From: Pyropia haitanensis
Taxonomy: Eukaryota > Rhodophyta > Bangiophyceae > Bangiales > Bangiaceae
Direction: 5' to 3'
DNA: 64,000 nucleotides
NCBI GenBank assembly: GCA_008729055.1
Contig: SDUX01000002.1
Location: 4,677,874-4,741,873 of the forward strand
The notes beneath the pieces were generated by a model, which saw only the letters and a program-made list of their open reading frames with translations, made no database searches and was not told the DNA's origin. Both the position numbers and the translations under genes were made by a program. Positions 44,309-55,267 of the stretch are shown here, piece by piece (the stretch's first letter is position 1; every line of letters begins with the position of its first letter).

Positions 44309-46177
44309 ATGAGTTCTTCTCTGTGTGGGCGGCACCTGGAGGTGCCCGCTGCCTACCGTGGGCGGCTGCCCCGCCGCATCTCCTCCAGCCGCTCGTGGCT
44401 CTGGTGCGTGCTGCTGCTGTTGGTGTTTTGTGTTCTCCTCCTGTCGGCCACAGGCGGGGATGCCGGTGGCAAAGCTAAGAAGCTACCCAAGGAGCCGAGC
44501 GGTAAGAAGGGCGGTGCCAAGGGCGGTAAGAAGGGCGGTGCCAAGGGCGGTAAGAAGGGCGGTGCCAAGGGCGGTAAGAAGGGCGTGCAGCTGACGCCAA
44601 CGCCTTTGCCGACCGAACTGCCGGGCGATGTGGTGCCGGCGTCAGGTGCGCGAGCGCCCGGGGACATGGCACTTGCCACAGAGCAACCTGCGACTCCCTA
44701 TGCGTCGCCGGCTGACGCGCTAATTCCACAAGACGCGGTGGTAGCACCCCAGCCGATGGCAGACGGCGAGGCGTTGGAAAGAACGCGCGTGATTGTCGAT
44801 GAGTTTTTCTCCCGGCATGCGCTGGTGGTGCGTACGCTGGGCGGCATCGCGCGGACGCTGGAGCGGTGCCAGTCTGCGAAAGCCAGACGTGATGCGGTCG
44901 AGGACGTGCAGCGGCAGCTCGACGGGTCCTTTACCTTGCGTGCGCTTCACAGGACGGCCCACTTCATTGGGGTAATGATGGACGATCTTTCCGCCTCTGG
45001 CTTGTGTTCTACGTTCTTCCACTGCTTGCCGACGGGCTCCAAGTGGGTCGTCAATTGCTGGACGGGGTTGCTAGACACCTACCACAAGCCGACCACCTTT
45101 GTCGCCCCCCATGCGTTGCTCGGGTGGCCGGTGCCCACACGTACAGCGCGGCCGGCGTGGGACTGGCTGGCGCTTGACCCGTTGCCGCCCCTTACCCGTC
45201 GTCACCGCACGATTCCTGTGGAGAACGAGGATGCTCAAGTGCGTGACAAGCAGCTGAACCGGTTGAAGAAGGCAAAGGACCTGGCCAAGGCGCGGAGCAA
45301 GGTGGTGAAAGAGTTTGCCAAGGTTGTGAAGGCCGCGCAGAAGTTGCGGGATGAGGCGGCCAAGCAGTTTTTTCATGTCAAGCCCGAGAAGGAGACTGCG
45401 GAGGAGTACGAGCAGCGTTTGAAGCTTGCTAAGGAGGCGCAAGAGGACGCGAAGGAACGCGCGGAGGAGGACCGACAGCAAGTGCTGTCCAAGGCCAAGA
45501 AACTACTGCAGGATGCTTCGCACTCCTCGCCGGGGCAAGTGGCGAAAGCCGAGAAGACTGCGGCCGTATGGATTCGCAACGCTGAGTCTGCCAAGACGCA
45601 GGCGCTGGCCCAGGCCACGAAGGTGTATGAGGCAGCGGTTGCGGACGCGTTGAAGTGGCGGACGAGTAGTATCAAGGCCATAGTGTCGGCGGCCAAGGCG
45701 GTCCGCTTTGCTGCCTACGCAGAGGCCCTGGCCATGGAGGCCCGCGCTCGGACGGCGATGGACGAGGCGATCGCCAAGCTGGAGTTTGAGTACAAGGATG
45801 CCATCCTGCCACCACCCTCCCGGCGGGTGTCTGTGGCGCCTGCAGCGGCGCTGGCGCTCTCTCTGGACGGTCCCGCGGCGTCTCGGTCGACGTTTGTCTT
45901 TGACCTGCAGCCGGCGGAGCCGACGGAAGTGATGGATGCCGGGCTCACCCCCGTGCAGCCGAGTTTTTTTTTCGAAGCGCCGCTAGCCACGACCAACCTG
46001 CGAGGCGTGTCCGACGAGAGCTTTCAGAAGCAGTACCTGCAGTTCGGCTATGGCCTGCCGTTTGATTCTGAGATGTGCGCGCACGCGCTCAACTCGGTGG
46101 ACATGTGCGCCTACATGTGCTGCCAGACGCGGATGCTCGGCACGGCCATCTGTGACCCGTTGGCGGGGTGTTTGTGA
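44309..46177 (+). CDS. Secreted or membrane-anchored Lys-Gly-repeat coiled-coil protein
   Basis: Unrecognised 622-residue protein with visibly lower GC and different codon use from its neighbours (many AAG, TTT, GTT codons). The frame is open from 44186, but ATG 44309 puts a hydrophobic signal or anchor (WLWCVLLLLVFCVLLLS, about residues 30-48) near the N-terminus. A perfect 24-bp tandem repeat then encodes KKGGAKGG units. Next come a Pro/Thr-rich linker, a helical domain with RHALVVRTLGGIARTLERCQ and CWTGLLDTYHKPTTF, a long Lys/Glu/Ala coiled coil (about 340-530), a Pro/Val linker and a cysteine-rich C-terminus (MCAHALNSVDMCAYMCCQT). It may be an extracellular matrix or cell-wall protein, or a gene brought in by a mobile element; both are inference. 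It is convergent with the HAD gene, 410 bp downstream. Confidence 0.7.
   Translation: MSSSLCGRHLEVPAAYRGRLPRRISSSRSWLWCVLLLLVFCVLLLSATGGDAGGKAKKLPKEPSGKKGGAKGGKKGGAKGGKKGGAKGGKKGVQLTPTPLPTELPGDVVPASGARAPGDMALATEQPATPYASPADALIPQDAVVAPQPMADGEALERTRVIVDEFFSRHALVVRTLGGIARTLERCQSAKARRDAVEDVQRQLDGSFTLRALHRTAHFIGVMMDDLSASGLCSTFFHCLPTGSKWVVNCWTGLLDTYHKPTTFVAPHALLGWPVPTRTARPAWDWLALDPLPPLTRRHRTIPVENEDAQVRDKQLNRLKKAKDLAKARSKVVKEFAKVVKAAQKLRDEAAKQFFHVKPEKETAEEYEQRLKLAKEAQEDAKERAEEDRQQVLSKAKKLLQDASHSSPGQVAKAEKTAAVWIRNAESAKTQALAQATKVYEAAVADALKWRTSSIKAIVSAAKAVRFAAYAEALAMEARARTAMDEAIAKLEFEYKDAILPPPSRRVSVAPAAALALSLDGPAASRSTFVFDLQPAEPTEVMDAGLTPVQPSFFFEAPLATTNLRGVSDESFQKQYLQFGYGLPFDSEMCAHALNSVDMCAYMCCQTRMLGTAICDPLAGCL
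44501..44584 (+). repeat. 24-bp perfect tandem repeat in coding sequence
   Basis: Three and a half identical copies of a 24-base unit beginning GGTAAGAAGGGCGGTGCC, encoding the KKGGAKGG peptide. Lack of any difference between copies suggests recent expansion or homogenisation. Confidence 0.95.
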
Positions 46178-46587
46178 GCGCGGTCCCCCAGGGCGTGGCG
46201 GAGCACTCGCACGCAGAGGAGGTGGTGGTCGGCGGCGGGGTCGCTTGTGAGGACCGGGGAAGAAGATGGGCCGCCGCGGCGCTCGTGGTTTGTCTCCTTC
46301 CGTCTCCCTTCCTTTGTTTCTTCTCGTTGGTGTTGTGGTGTTTGTCGGTTGCGCACCCCGCCCCCCAGTCCCTCGCCCTGCCGGTGGCGGCTGCTGCGCG
46401 AAAAGGGGCGGTGCACGCCCGCGTTTGGTGGGAGCAGCGCCCCAAACAACCCCCCCGCGCCCCTGCGCGGTTGCGACACATCGGCCTGGTGCGGCCACCT
46501 TCCCATGAATGCGACCGAGCGGCTTGGGCGCTCCGCGCTGTGCAGTTCAGTCGAGCAACGGCCGCCGCCGATGAGTGCCACCCCCTC
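46178..46587. other. Convergent intergenic region
   Basis: 3' flanks of the genes ending at 46177 (+) and 46588 (-). No gene seen. Confidence 0.5.
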
Positions 46588-47977
46588 CTAGCCCGCCTGT
46601 TCAGTCAGGTACGCCGCGCACTCCCGCGCACGGCGACGGAGGACGGCCCGCAGCGCCGCCTCCCCCTCTGGCCCCTCCTCCACCCCGTACACGCAGTACT
46701 CTTGCGGCAGCACCGTCTGGGCTCGCACGGCGGCTTCGGTGAAAACGGTCGGCACGGCAACGACCTTGGCGCCCGCCGCCACCCCCGACCGCAGCCCGTT
46801 GAGCGAGTCTTCCAGCACCACACACCCGCGCACGTCCACGCCCAGCTTGGCCGCCGCGAGCTCGTACGCCTCGGCCGCTGGCTTGGGCGCCCGCACCTGG
46901 TCGGCGCCGACGACAGCCTGGACAACGTCGGCCAGGCCGAGCGCGCCGAGCACCCGCGTCGCGTCCGCGGTGGAGGAGCTGGTGGCCACCGCCACGGGCA
47001 GGGCGGGGCCGTGGCCGTCGCCCGCTTCCGCCACGGAGCGGACGACCCGCAGGTTGCGGCTGTAGGCGCAGGCACGGAGGTTGGCGGCCGAAGCAAAGTG
47101 GGCGTAGTACTGCTCCTTGCGCAGCAGGTAGAGCACCCGCCAGTCGTCGTGCACGCCGCCCTCTGTCGCCGACGACAGCCGCTCCTTGGCGGCCGCAAAC
47201 TTGGGGTTGCCCTCGGAAGAGAGGTGCAGAGTGCGGAGGAGGGCCTCGCACACCATGCGGGAGGTGGCGCCCACGTTGGCAAGGAAGACCGACAGGGCCG
47301 CGTCCACCACCATCTGCGAGTTGCACCCGTGGTGGGGTGTGGGCAATGACTCGTTCGACGCGCCGGGGGGGGGCGGAATCGACAGCTTGTGTTCGGCCGA
47401 TGTTACGGCCTTGCGGACGCGCTGGGACAGCGCCGGGATTTCCTCGTCCTCGCACGCAAGGATGTGCATTGCGTCGGGCTGATGGCAGTCAAAGAAGGTC
47501 GCCATGACGCGGGCGTAAGACATGGCCTTGAGCAGCTCCGTCTCCGTCAGCTGCGCATGCCCGCGTGCAAGTTGACGTCGCTCATACAGAGGAAACGGAA
47601 CGAAGGCGGGGTAGGGCGTCACCAAAGGAGGAGCCACAGCACCTCCACAAAAGAAACCTGAGCGAGAGAGTGCAGAGCACCCCACCAACGAATGTGAGAC
47701 AACGGCCTAGCCACAAACGCCGAGTACCACAGCCCCCCCCCCGCCGCCCCACCTGGTGGTCCCCATGCCCGTTCATCGGTCAAAAGCGTCTGGCCGCCCA
47801 CCGGAGAGCGGCGCAGAACAGCACGCAGCCAACCCCCACCCCCCCCCCAGAACCCAGCCAGCTACCTCCCCCGCCCCCCTCCCCCCCCCCCCGGAAACGT
47901 ACCGTGCCATCGAGGTCACTGATGAGGGCGGCGGCGCCGTCCAGTAGCCCCTCGCTGGGGACTGGCGGCGGGCCCAT
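46588..47977 (-). CDS. HAD-superfamily hydrolase (one intron)
   Basis: Haloacid-dehalogenase-type phosphatase, modelled as complement(join(46588..47580, 47903..47977)), 355 residues. Exon 1 from ATG 47977 ends exactly after motif I, ALISDLDGT, which holds the aspartate nucleophile and the acid/base Asp. The intron begins GTACGT and ends AG, and both ends keep phase 0. Exon 2 begins RRQLARGHAQLTETELLKAM and has a helical cap region (DDWRVLYLLRKEQYYAHFA). Motif II is VAVATSSS, the motif III lysine is in RAPKPAAEAYELAA, and motif IV is VVLEDSLNGLRSG. The arrangement and the late KPxPxxY-like region match the beta-phosphoglucomutase/sugar-phosphatase group. Spacing between motifs I and II is longer than usual, with an extra roughly 100 residues before the cap. 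An in-frame ATG at 48529 could add an Ala/Pro/Arg-rich extension. Substrate unknown. Confidence 0.75.
47581..47902 (-). other. Predicted GT-AG intron of the HAD gene
   Basis: 322-bp intron inferred from the frame change. The donor GTACGT follows directly after the codons for DLDGT, and the acceptor AG precedes CGACGTCAACTT. Both boundaries are phase 0. The intron contains C-runs and is not conserved-looking in any frame. Confidence 0.65.
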
Positions 47978-49544
47978 GGCGGCGGGGCCAGCCAAGACGA
48001 CGGCCGCGGCGGCAGGCGTGGCGAAGTGGCCGGGGGGCGCCGTTCGCGTGGGCAACGCGCACGGCAACGGCGGGGTGGCGGCGGGGTGGCGAGCGCGGCG
48101 GCCACGCACGGCGGCGTCACGGCGAGGAACACACGTCTGGGTGTACGAACGACCAGGGGGCGGGGTCGGGTCGGCGCACGTCGGCCGGGGGAGGAGGAAG
48201 GGGGGCGGGGGGCGGCGGGCGCACCTACCGAGAGGGGCGCGTGCCCACGCAGACCCAAAAACGGCCGCCGCCCACCTGGAGAAGAGGATTGCCGCGGGCG
48301 GCGCGCGCCGACGGGGCGCACGCCATTGCCAGGGCGCCGCCGCCGTCCGAGACGGCGGCCGCGTAGAACGGCCGGCGCGCGGACAGGGACGGCTGCCGCT
48401 CCGCGGCGGAGACGCACTGCAGCGGCTGCTGCGGCATCCTGCCCCCCCCCCCCCCCTCAAGGTGTCGGGCGGGGGGGGGTGGGTGAGCGAGAAACGCTTG
48501 GGATCAGGCCGAATGGCCGCGGATGCCATTCAACGTCAATCTGGTGGCGCGGGCGTGTGCTGTACGGAGTATCTCGCTGTAGCCCACACCGCCGTCCACT
48601 GCAGCCGACTGGCTGCATGCATGCATTCTGGACCAGTGCGAGCCACGTGTCACCGTCAATGCAACTCCCAAAAAAGGAAAGCGCGGAAAGTACGGCCCGA
48701 GTTTGCACAGAGAGAGGGTCAATCGGTGCGCGCCACCGCCAGAGACGAGGGATCAAGGCGAGCGACGGCCGGCCTTGTCCCCGCAGCTGCTGCAGCGAGC
48801 CCGCCTCACGACCAAGGACGGCGGCTGCCGCGGCAGCAGTGCCACAGCAGGAGCCTGCACCCGGCTGCGGCACGTAGTGGCCTGCCCGTTGACGGCGGCG
48901 TGGACGCTCGGTGGTGCCTGCTCAGCGCTTGGCCGGCGGGCGCCGCGACCGCCTCGGTGCACCATAACGACGGCCGCCGCCACCAGCGCCGCCTCCGCGT
49001 CAGGTGGGACCAGCACCAACTGCCTCGCGCGGGGTCTGCGGAGACGGACGGGGTCCGTCGTCGGCACCACCCGTCGAGCCAGCCGCGCGACCGACCACCG
49101 CACGGTCGGTCACCTGCGGGTGGTGGGCGAGGACGGGTGCCGCGGCCGACGGCGGCGGCGACCCCCTGGGAGGACGCGCCCGCCGCTACGGGCCCGCGAC
49201 GGTGGGGCGGCGGGATGTGCGATCCGGGACCCGCCCGCGGGATGCCGCCGCCGCACCCTGCGTACGTGACCGACGTGGCCCTTGTCCGCGAGGCGTGCCA
49301 GGTCTCTGCCAGCAGCACCCGCCATACCAGGCTTGCGGCGGGGAAAAACCGCGGCAAACGCGGCCGCAGCGCCGGCCATCCGTGTACGTCGTGCCGCCGC
49401 CGCCTCCCGGCACGCACCCCGACCAGTGGCGGCACGGCCCGCCCTACCACAGCACGGCCGCGGCCAAGCATCACCCACCGGTATCGGTCCCGCCGCCGCT
49501 GCCCCCCCCGCCGCCCCCCGCCACCTCCTCCGCCGCCCCCACCA
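47978..49544. other. Intergenic, no supported gene
   Basis: 5' flank of the HAD gene and 3' flank of the degenerate kinase gene. Frames here are Arg/Ala/Pro-type on all strands. Around 48600 an AT-richer patch contains GCATGCATGCATTC-like sequence. No domain seen. Confidence 0.5.
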
Positions 49545-49925
49545 TCAATGCCGCAGCCGGTGCATCATGCGGAGCAGCACGCGCACGTCAACCTCGCCCG
49601 CCCCCTCGGCCACCCCCGCCGCCGACGCGGCGGCCACACTCGTGTGCGCCGCCGCCGCCCGCGCGGCGGGCGCGGCCGCCACCGCCGTCAGCGCCGCCTC
49701 GACCGCCCCCCGCGGCGGGGGGAAGCGCGCCGCCGCGCCCGCCGCCGCGCCCGCCGCCGCGCCCCCACCGTCGGCCGCATCGTCGGCGGGCGCCGCCGCC
49801 TCGGCAACCGCCGCCCGCGTCAGCACCTCAATGGGGATGTAGGGGGTGCGGAGGGAGGCGAGTTGCCGATGCAGCGCCGCGACAGGGTCGGTCGGGTCGT
49901 ACAGAGGGGGCAGAGGTGCGGCGGG

Positions 49926-49956
<31 letters not shown>

Positions 49957-50274
49957 CCGCCGTCACTGTCGCTCCCCACGCCATTGGCAGGCGCGACGGC
50001 GCCGCGAGCGTGACGGCGGGTGGCGGGTGACGGCGGCAGCGGCGCGGGCGGCCCCGCCACGACCCCCCCCGCCGCCCAGACAGCCGACCGCAGGGCCAGC
50101 GCCTGCTCCGTCTCGCCCCCCCCCGCCAGCAGCGGATGAGATGCAAGCTCCACCGCTGTCGCCCGCGTGGCCGACGACGGGTCCAGGCACGCGGCGAGAA
50201 AGGAATGCAGGTGAACCGACCAGGGGCGCCCGGCCGGCAGGGGCGGGCCTCGGGGGGCGGCGGCCGCGTCCCCG

Positions 50275-50306
<32 letters not shown>

Positions 50307-51659
50307 GCCGCCGCCGCCGCCGCCACCACCGCCGCCGCCGCAAGCGCCGCCGCCACCGCCGCCACCGCCGGCGGCGGCGCCACCACCACCGCCGCCGCCA
50401 CCGCCGTCGCAGCCAGCCACGGACCACAGCGGCGGCAGCGGCGGCGGCGGCGGGCCACCCGTCGCAAGCTCCACCGCAAGGACGCCCAGCTCCCACACCT
50501 CGGCGGCCATCTCAGCGGCGCCGGCGCCCGTCGCGGGGGGGGGCGTCCCGCCGGGCGCAGGGGGGGGACCCCAAAGTCCGGCGCCGCCGCGACCGCCGCG
50601 GCCGCCGCGGCCGCCGTGGCAGCCGCCGCCGCCGCTGTGGCGGCCGCCGCGGCGGCGGCGGCGGCGACCCCCCCCCCGCGCCCCCCCCCCCCGGGCCGTC
50701 CCCCCGCCGCCCCCCCCCGGCAGCCAGCCGCGGCGCTCTGGGGGCACCGCCCACGCCGCCCACCCCTCCCCGCCGTACGCCCCCCCCGGCGCGTCGGCAG
50801 CACCCGACGGCGACGCGGGCGAGCACGGCCGGTCGGCGAGGGCGGCGGCGAGGAACGCGGCCACCCCATAGTCGGTCCAGCCGACGCCGCCGGCGGCGCT
50901 GACGAGCAGGTTGGTCGGCTTGACCGCCCCGTGCACGATGCCCAGCTCCGCGTGGAGAAACGCCAGGCCCGCCACCGCCGGTCGCAGCGCCGCGACGAGC
51001 GCCGCCTCGGGCAGGCCGCCAGCCGCCGCCGCGGCCGCCGCGACGGTGCCGCCCGCCTCGTAGCGGGACGCCACCCACACCTCCCGGCGGCGGCGGAAGA
51101 GCGCAACGTATGGAACCAGGTGGGGGTGCACCGCCGCCACCGCCAGCGGCGCCAGTTCTCGCAGCAGCGCCCCCGCCGCGGGCCGGTGGATGGGCAGCAC
51201 CTTGACCGCCACGTCCAGCGGCGGCGCGCCGTCGACGCCGCCGCGGCCCAGGGTGGCACGGAAGACGGCAAAGAGGCCAGTGGCGGGGAGGACGCGGCCC
51301 ACCTCCAGCTGGTTCCCTTCGTCCTCTTCTTCGGTCGTAGGGAGGGGGGGGGGGGTGCGGGGGGGGGGGAGGGCGGCCGGCGCATCGCCATCGCGGGCGG
51401 TGGCGCTCACGCCGTGGGGGGGGGCGCGCCCATCGCGCGGGCGGTCGTCCGTGGAGGCTGCGCCCAGCACGAAAGCGCAGCAGCTGGACGGCAACGTCGA
51501 CTCGCAACGGGCTCTTCCGCTGTACGGTCGGTGGCAGTCGAGACGGGGCGGGCGCCGACGTCGGCGACGAGCGCAGCCCGCAGCTCCCTCGATTGGCAAA
51601 GCGGCTGCAGTCCACGTGTTCCCTCCGCAGCTAGTAGTTGCGAGCGCCAAAGAGACCAT
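49545..51659 (-). CDS. Protein kinase homologue, probably pseudokinase
   Basis: 704-residue intron-free protein from ATG 51659 (the frame upstream starts only at GTG). A kinase-like domain spans about residues 115-508. The ATP lysine is kept in DVAVKVLP (K153), but the glycine loop is replaced by GRVLPATGLFAVF. The HRD motif reads VHGAVKPTNLLV, so the catalytic aspartate is A245. DFG reads DYG (D263), and the APE region reads VPPERRGWLPG. Later the helix-F region WELGVLAVELATGG and the final SHPLLAGG are kinase-like. The order of motifs resembles STE20/NEK-type kinases. Long Gly/Ala/Arg runs, including a G/C homopolymer around 50280-50306, are inserted in the C-lobe. Loss of the catalytic base points to a pseudokinase with a regulatory or scaffold role; metal or nucleotide binding could remain. 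The C-terminal 200 residues are Ala-rich. Confidence 0.7.
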
Positions 51660-52645
51660 GACAGGACCCCAAGTCGCACGCGGCGAAGGACTGGACAACA
51701 CAAGAATTCCAAGAGCAGATATATTCGATCCAAAATTACCAGCGCTTCAGCTATATCGGGAGGAACGGCTCCCCGCGGCCTCATCACACCCCCACTGTGG
51801 GCCGGTGGGGGGCGTGCGCTGCTGGCTAACGTCCCCGCCTCCCCCTATCGTCTCTGCTGCCTGCGTGGTTGGCCGCCCCCCTCGCTACACCCCCCGTCCC
51901 CACGGTGGGCAGAGGGTCTCACGCGTTGGGGTCTCCATTCGATGGGGGGCCATCCGCCCCCTCAGTGCCGTCAAGGCGGGGTACCACTCCGCGGCGCCTC
52001 GAGACAATCATCCACTCAGCGCGTACCCCGAGTGGTTTAGTCTCGATGCAGAGGCATCTACACGGCGTACAACGAGCGGCCGTATCTCCACGTGCGGCCA
52101 TGACACTCCGCAAGGAGCGCCGGCGGCGCTACGGCGCAGGGGTGGCTCGTCGTGTCTGCGTGCCGGTGCCAGCGCGGTGTGCCGACGCTGGTGCGCCAGC
52201 CGGCCGTGGGCGTCCCCCCAAGACTAGATATCGGCCTCGTCGAGAGACCGCGGAGCCGCGGCGTCTGACGCACTGCATCGCTCTTCCGCGTGTTCCCGCC
52301 CCCCCGCCCCACGGAGAGCCGCGTGGGCGCGTGCCCACGCCGCGCCACCGCCGCCGCAGCACACGGTCCCCGTGTGGCCGCCCGCGCGCATCGTCGGGCG
52401 GCCGCGTGCGGCGGCGCGCACGTCGCCCCGCGGCACGCACGCCGCTCGCTGCCGCGCGGTCGCCGCCACCGGCGGCGGTCCCCCCTCCGCCGCCCCCCCC
52501 CCCCCCCCTCGCTTCCTCATCGCTGTAATCTGCGGCCAGAGCGGCGCCCCACGACCGGCACCGCCGCCACCGCTGCCGCCGCATCCCCCCAACGAGTGGT
52601 CCTTGGGCGGCCGCCGCGGCAACGGCGGCGGCAGTGGCGGCGGCA

Positions 52646-52708
<63 letters not shown>

Positions 52709-52775
52709 GCCGGTGGATGGACGGACCGGAGCGGCGGCGACGCAGGGCGGTGTGTGACCTCGTCTCCCGGCCGGC
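51660..52775. other. Divergent intergenic region between pseudokinase and tyrosinase
   Basis: About 1.1 kb between two divergently transcribed genes, so it should hold both promoters. The pseudokinase side (51.66-52.2 kb) is less GC-rich with a TATATTC near 51719. The tyrosinase side is GC-rich with a C-run at 52492-52507 and a GGC triplet run at about 52626-52706. No TATA box is clearly placed for either gene. Confidence 0.5.
52626..52706. repeat. (GGC)n trinucleotide microsatellite
   Basis: About 80 bases of GGC with a few AGC interruptions, ending 70 bp before the tyrosinase ATG. Confidence 0.85.
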
Positions 52776-54986
52776 ATGGCGCGCCCGCGGCGGGTGAGCG
52801 CCGCGACGCTGGCGGCGGTGGCGGTGGCGGCCGCGACCGTGGCGGTTGGCGGCCGCCGGTGGCTGCCGCCGCCCGCCGCCACCACCGCGACGCTGGCAAC
52901 GGCCGCCGCGGCGGCCACGGCGGTGACGCTCCCCGCGGTGGGCCGGCAGGCGGCGGCGCCACCGGCGGCCGCCGCCACCGCCGCCACCGCCGCCGCCACC
53001 ACCACCGCGCTGCCCGTCGAGATCCTCTCGCCGACGGTCGTGGCAGCGCCAACCGCCACGCCGTCGGCGTCCCCAGTGGCAGCGGCGTTGCGGACGCCGG
53101 CACCAGCGCCGACGGCGTTGGCGCCACCAACGGCCTCACCCGCGGCATCGGCGTCACCATCGCCGACGCCAACGGAGCTGCCGGTCGAGCTGCTGCCGCC
53201 AGAGGTTATTGAGGAGCCGACAGCTAGCCCGTTGCCGTCGCCGTCGCCAACGGCGTCGTCGACATTGTCGTCCTCGCCGTCGCCGACGCTGTCGCCGGCA
53301 CCAACGCCGACGGCTGCGCCGCCGCCAACGACATCACCCGCGGCATCGGCGTCACCATTGCCGACGCCAACGGAGCTGCCGGTCGAGCTGCTGCCGCCAG
53401 AGGTTATTGAGGAGCCGTCGGCTAGCCCATCACCGACTCCATCGGCTGTGCCCACAGCTGCGCCGTCGCCAACGGCGTCGCCGTCACCGTCACCAACGCC
53501 GACGGCGTCGCCGTCACCGTCACCAACGCCAACGGCGTCGCCGTCACCGTCACCAACGCCGACGGCGTCGCCGTCACCGTCACCAACGGCGACGCCAACG
53601 GAGCTGCCCATCGAGATTCTCCCACCCGAGGTCATCGAGGAGCCCACTGCTAGTCCATCACCCACGCCGTCGCCGTCGCCGTCGCCGACACCGTCGGCCA
53701 GCCCCTCCCCCTCGCCAACGCCCTCCCCCACGCCAACGCCGTCCCCCTCGCCAACGACATCCCCTCTCCCCACCCCCACCCCCAGCCCGTCGCCCACCCC
53801 AACGGCATCCCCAACGGTGACCGCGACGCCCACGGTCGCGGCCTTTGCCCCCCCCTCTAACCTGTCGTCGGTCGTCTGGCGCTTTGGCGACGGCATCCGC
53901 GCGTGCACCGCGGCGAACCGGCGGACGCGCAAGGAGCTGCGGGACCTGTCCCCCGCCGAGGCCGCCGCACTCACCGCCGGCATGCGCACGCTCATCGACG
54001 CGGGCGTGCACGCGCAGTTTGTGCGCCGCCACGCGGTGGACAGCCGGGCCGCCCACGGCGGCGCGCAATTCTTCCCCTGGCACCGGGCGCTGCTGGTGGA
54101 GCTGGAGCACGCGCTGCGAACGCTCGTCGACCCGGCCATCGCGCTCGGCTACTGGGACTGGGCGTCGGACGCGGCGGATCCGGCGGCGTCGCACGTGTGG
54201 AACACGACGCTCCTCGGCGGCGCCTTTCCGGGCGTGTGCATCCCCGACGGGCCGTTTGAGGGGGCGCTCGCCACCGTCGAGACGCCCCACTGCGTCGTCC
54301 GCAACTTTTACGCGCGCGCCGCGGGGGGCATGCTCCGCCGCCGCTTTGTCAGCGCCGCGTTTGTCGGCGACCTGGTCCGCACCGGCGGCCGCAGCTGGGA
54401 CGACTTTACCGCCGTCGCGGAGCGCATCCACGGGGACGTCCACGTTGCCGTTGGCGCCGCCGTCAACGCGCGGCCGGTCGGGGACATGCTGCCGACGCGC
54501 ATCTCGCCCAACGATCCGGTCTTTTTCGCCCACCACGCGTACGTCGACGCCTGGTGGGCGGACCGGCAGGCCCTCCACGGCAACGACTATGTGGGCACCC
54601 ACCGGCGGCGGCGGGTGGCGCTCGACGACCGCCTCGACACGTTTGACGCGCCCGTCCGGGCCATCGCCGCCCTGCCGTGCGTCGCGTACGCGCCGCCGGT
54701 GGTGGCGCGCGGCGCCGCGGCGCGCGGCTTTGCGGCGGCCGACGCGTCGGGCGGCGGGCCGCCGGTGGTGTTTGGCTTCAACGCCGCGCCACGGCGGGAC
54801 GCGGCGGCCGTCGAGGCCGCGCGTGACGCGCAGGCGCGGGCGGTGGGGATGGACGATGCCGCGATCGCGGCGGCCAAGGCGGCGGTCGAGGCGGTGGCGC
54901 GGCGGGTGCGTGCGGGGGGGGGGGGGGGGGGGGGTAGTACGCCGTCCGCCCGCGCTGGCGGGCTCGTGACGCAGGGGGGGGGGTGA
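52776..54986 (+). CDS. Secreted tyrosinase (type-3 copper oxidase) with Ser-Pro-Thr stalk
   Basis: Oxidises phenols to quinones with a two-copper centre. Intron-free, 736 residues from ATG 52776 (G at +4). A basic start and an Ala/Val signal sequence (residues 1-25) predict secretion. Residues about 90-355 are a Ser/Pro/Thr stalk (SPSPTPTA units) carrying three copies of [15 protein letters not shown]. The catalytic domain follows. Copper A ligands are H427 and H436 in [15 protein letters not shown], with H419 or H412 upstream. Copper B ligands are H552 and H556 in [11 protein letters not shown] and H587 in [23 protein letters not shown] between them is typical of the family. The C-terminus is Ala-rich with a G-run at 54916-54934 that could hide an indel but lies outside the domain. 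A stalked, probably heavily O-glycosylated oxidase at the cell wall fits phenol cross-linking or defence. It is convergent with XPF. Confidence 0.9.
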   Translation: MARPRRVSAATLAAVAVAAATVAVGGRRWLPPPAATTATLATAAAAATAVTLPAVGRQAAAPPAAAATAATAAATTTALPVEILSPTVVAAPTATPSASPVAAALRTPAPAPTALAPPTASPAASASPSPTPTELPVELLPPEVIEEPTASPLPSPSPTASSTLSSSPSPTLSPAPTPTAAPPPTTSPAASASPLPTPTELPVELLPPEVIEEPSASPSPTPSAVPTAAPSPTASPSPSPTPTASPSPSPTPTASPSPSPTPTASPSPSPTATPTELPIEILPPEVIEEPTASPSPTPSPSPSPTPSASPSPSPTPSPTPTPSPSPTTSPLPTPTPSPSPTPTASPTVTATPTVAAFAPPSNLSSVVWRFGDGIRACTAANRRTRKELRDLSPAEAAALTAGMRTLIDAGVHAQFVRRHAVDSRAAHGGAQFFPWHRALLVELEHALRTLVDPAIALGYWDWASDAADPAASHVWNTTLLGGAFPGVCIPDGPFEGALATVETPHCVVRNFYARAAGGMLRRRFVSAAFVGDLVRTGGRSWDDFTAVAERIHGDVHVAVGAAVNARPVGDMLPTRISPNDPVFFAHHAYVDAWWADRQALHGNDYVGTHRRRRVALDDRLDTFDAPVRAIAALPCVAYAPPVVARGAAARGFAAADASGGGPPVVFGFNAAPRRDAAAVEAARDAQARAVGMDDAAIAAAKAAVEAVARRVRAGGGGGGGSTPSARAGGLVTQGGG
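53157..53645 (+). repeat. Three coding repeats of [15 protein letters not shown]
   Basis: Copies lie at about 53166-53220, 53362-53416 and 53592-53645. The first two are almost identical at the DNA level (including TTATTGAGGAGCCG), while the third has many silent changes (GTCATCGAGGAGCCC). The first two therefore reflect a more recent duplication, together with flanking Ser-Pro sequence. Confidence 0.85.
53471..53590 (+). repeat. 30-bp tandem repeat, four copies
   Basis: Four consecutive 30-base units (CGGCGTCGCCGTCACCGTC core), differing only by AACGGC versus GACGGC at the start, encode ten-residue [10 protein letters not shown] units of the tyrosinase stalk. Confidence 0.9.
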
Positions 54987-55267
54987 CGACGCCTGTGGCC
55001 AGTAGGGGAACAGAAGCGCTTCATGAGACTGCCTCCGTGCTTTACGTTGCCGAGCGCCCCTCGGCGTGGCGCAGCGCTGCAACTCAAAAAGCTGTGCCCC
55101 GAACACGCGACAACATTGCAAACTTGTTTGCGTGTGGCAGACTGCTTCACAGGCATGCTTCACGACAGTCACCACCGAGGCCACAGCTGCAACCTCTGCA
55201 CAGTCACCCTCGTTGACGTCGCTGTCTCCAGTTACACTTGTATGTACATCACGCGCGCCGTGCAAGC

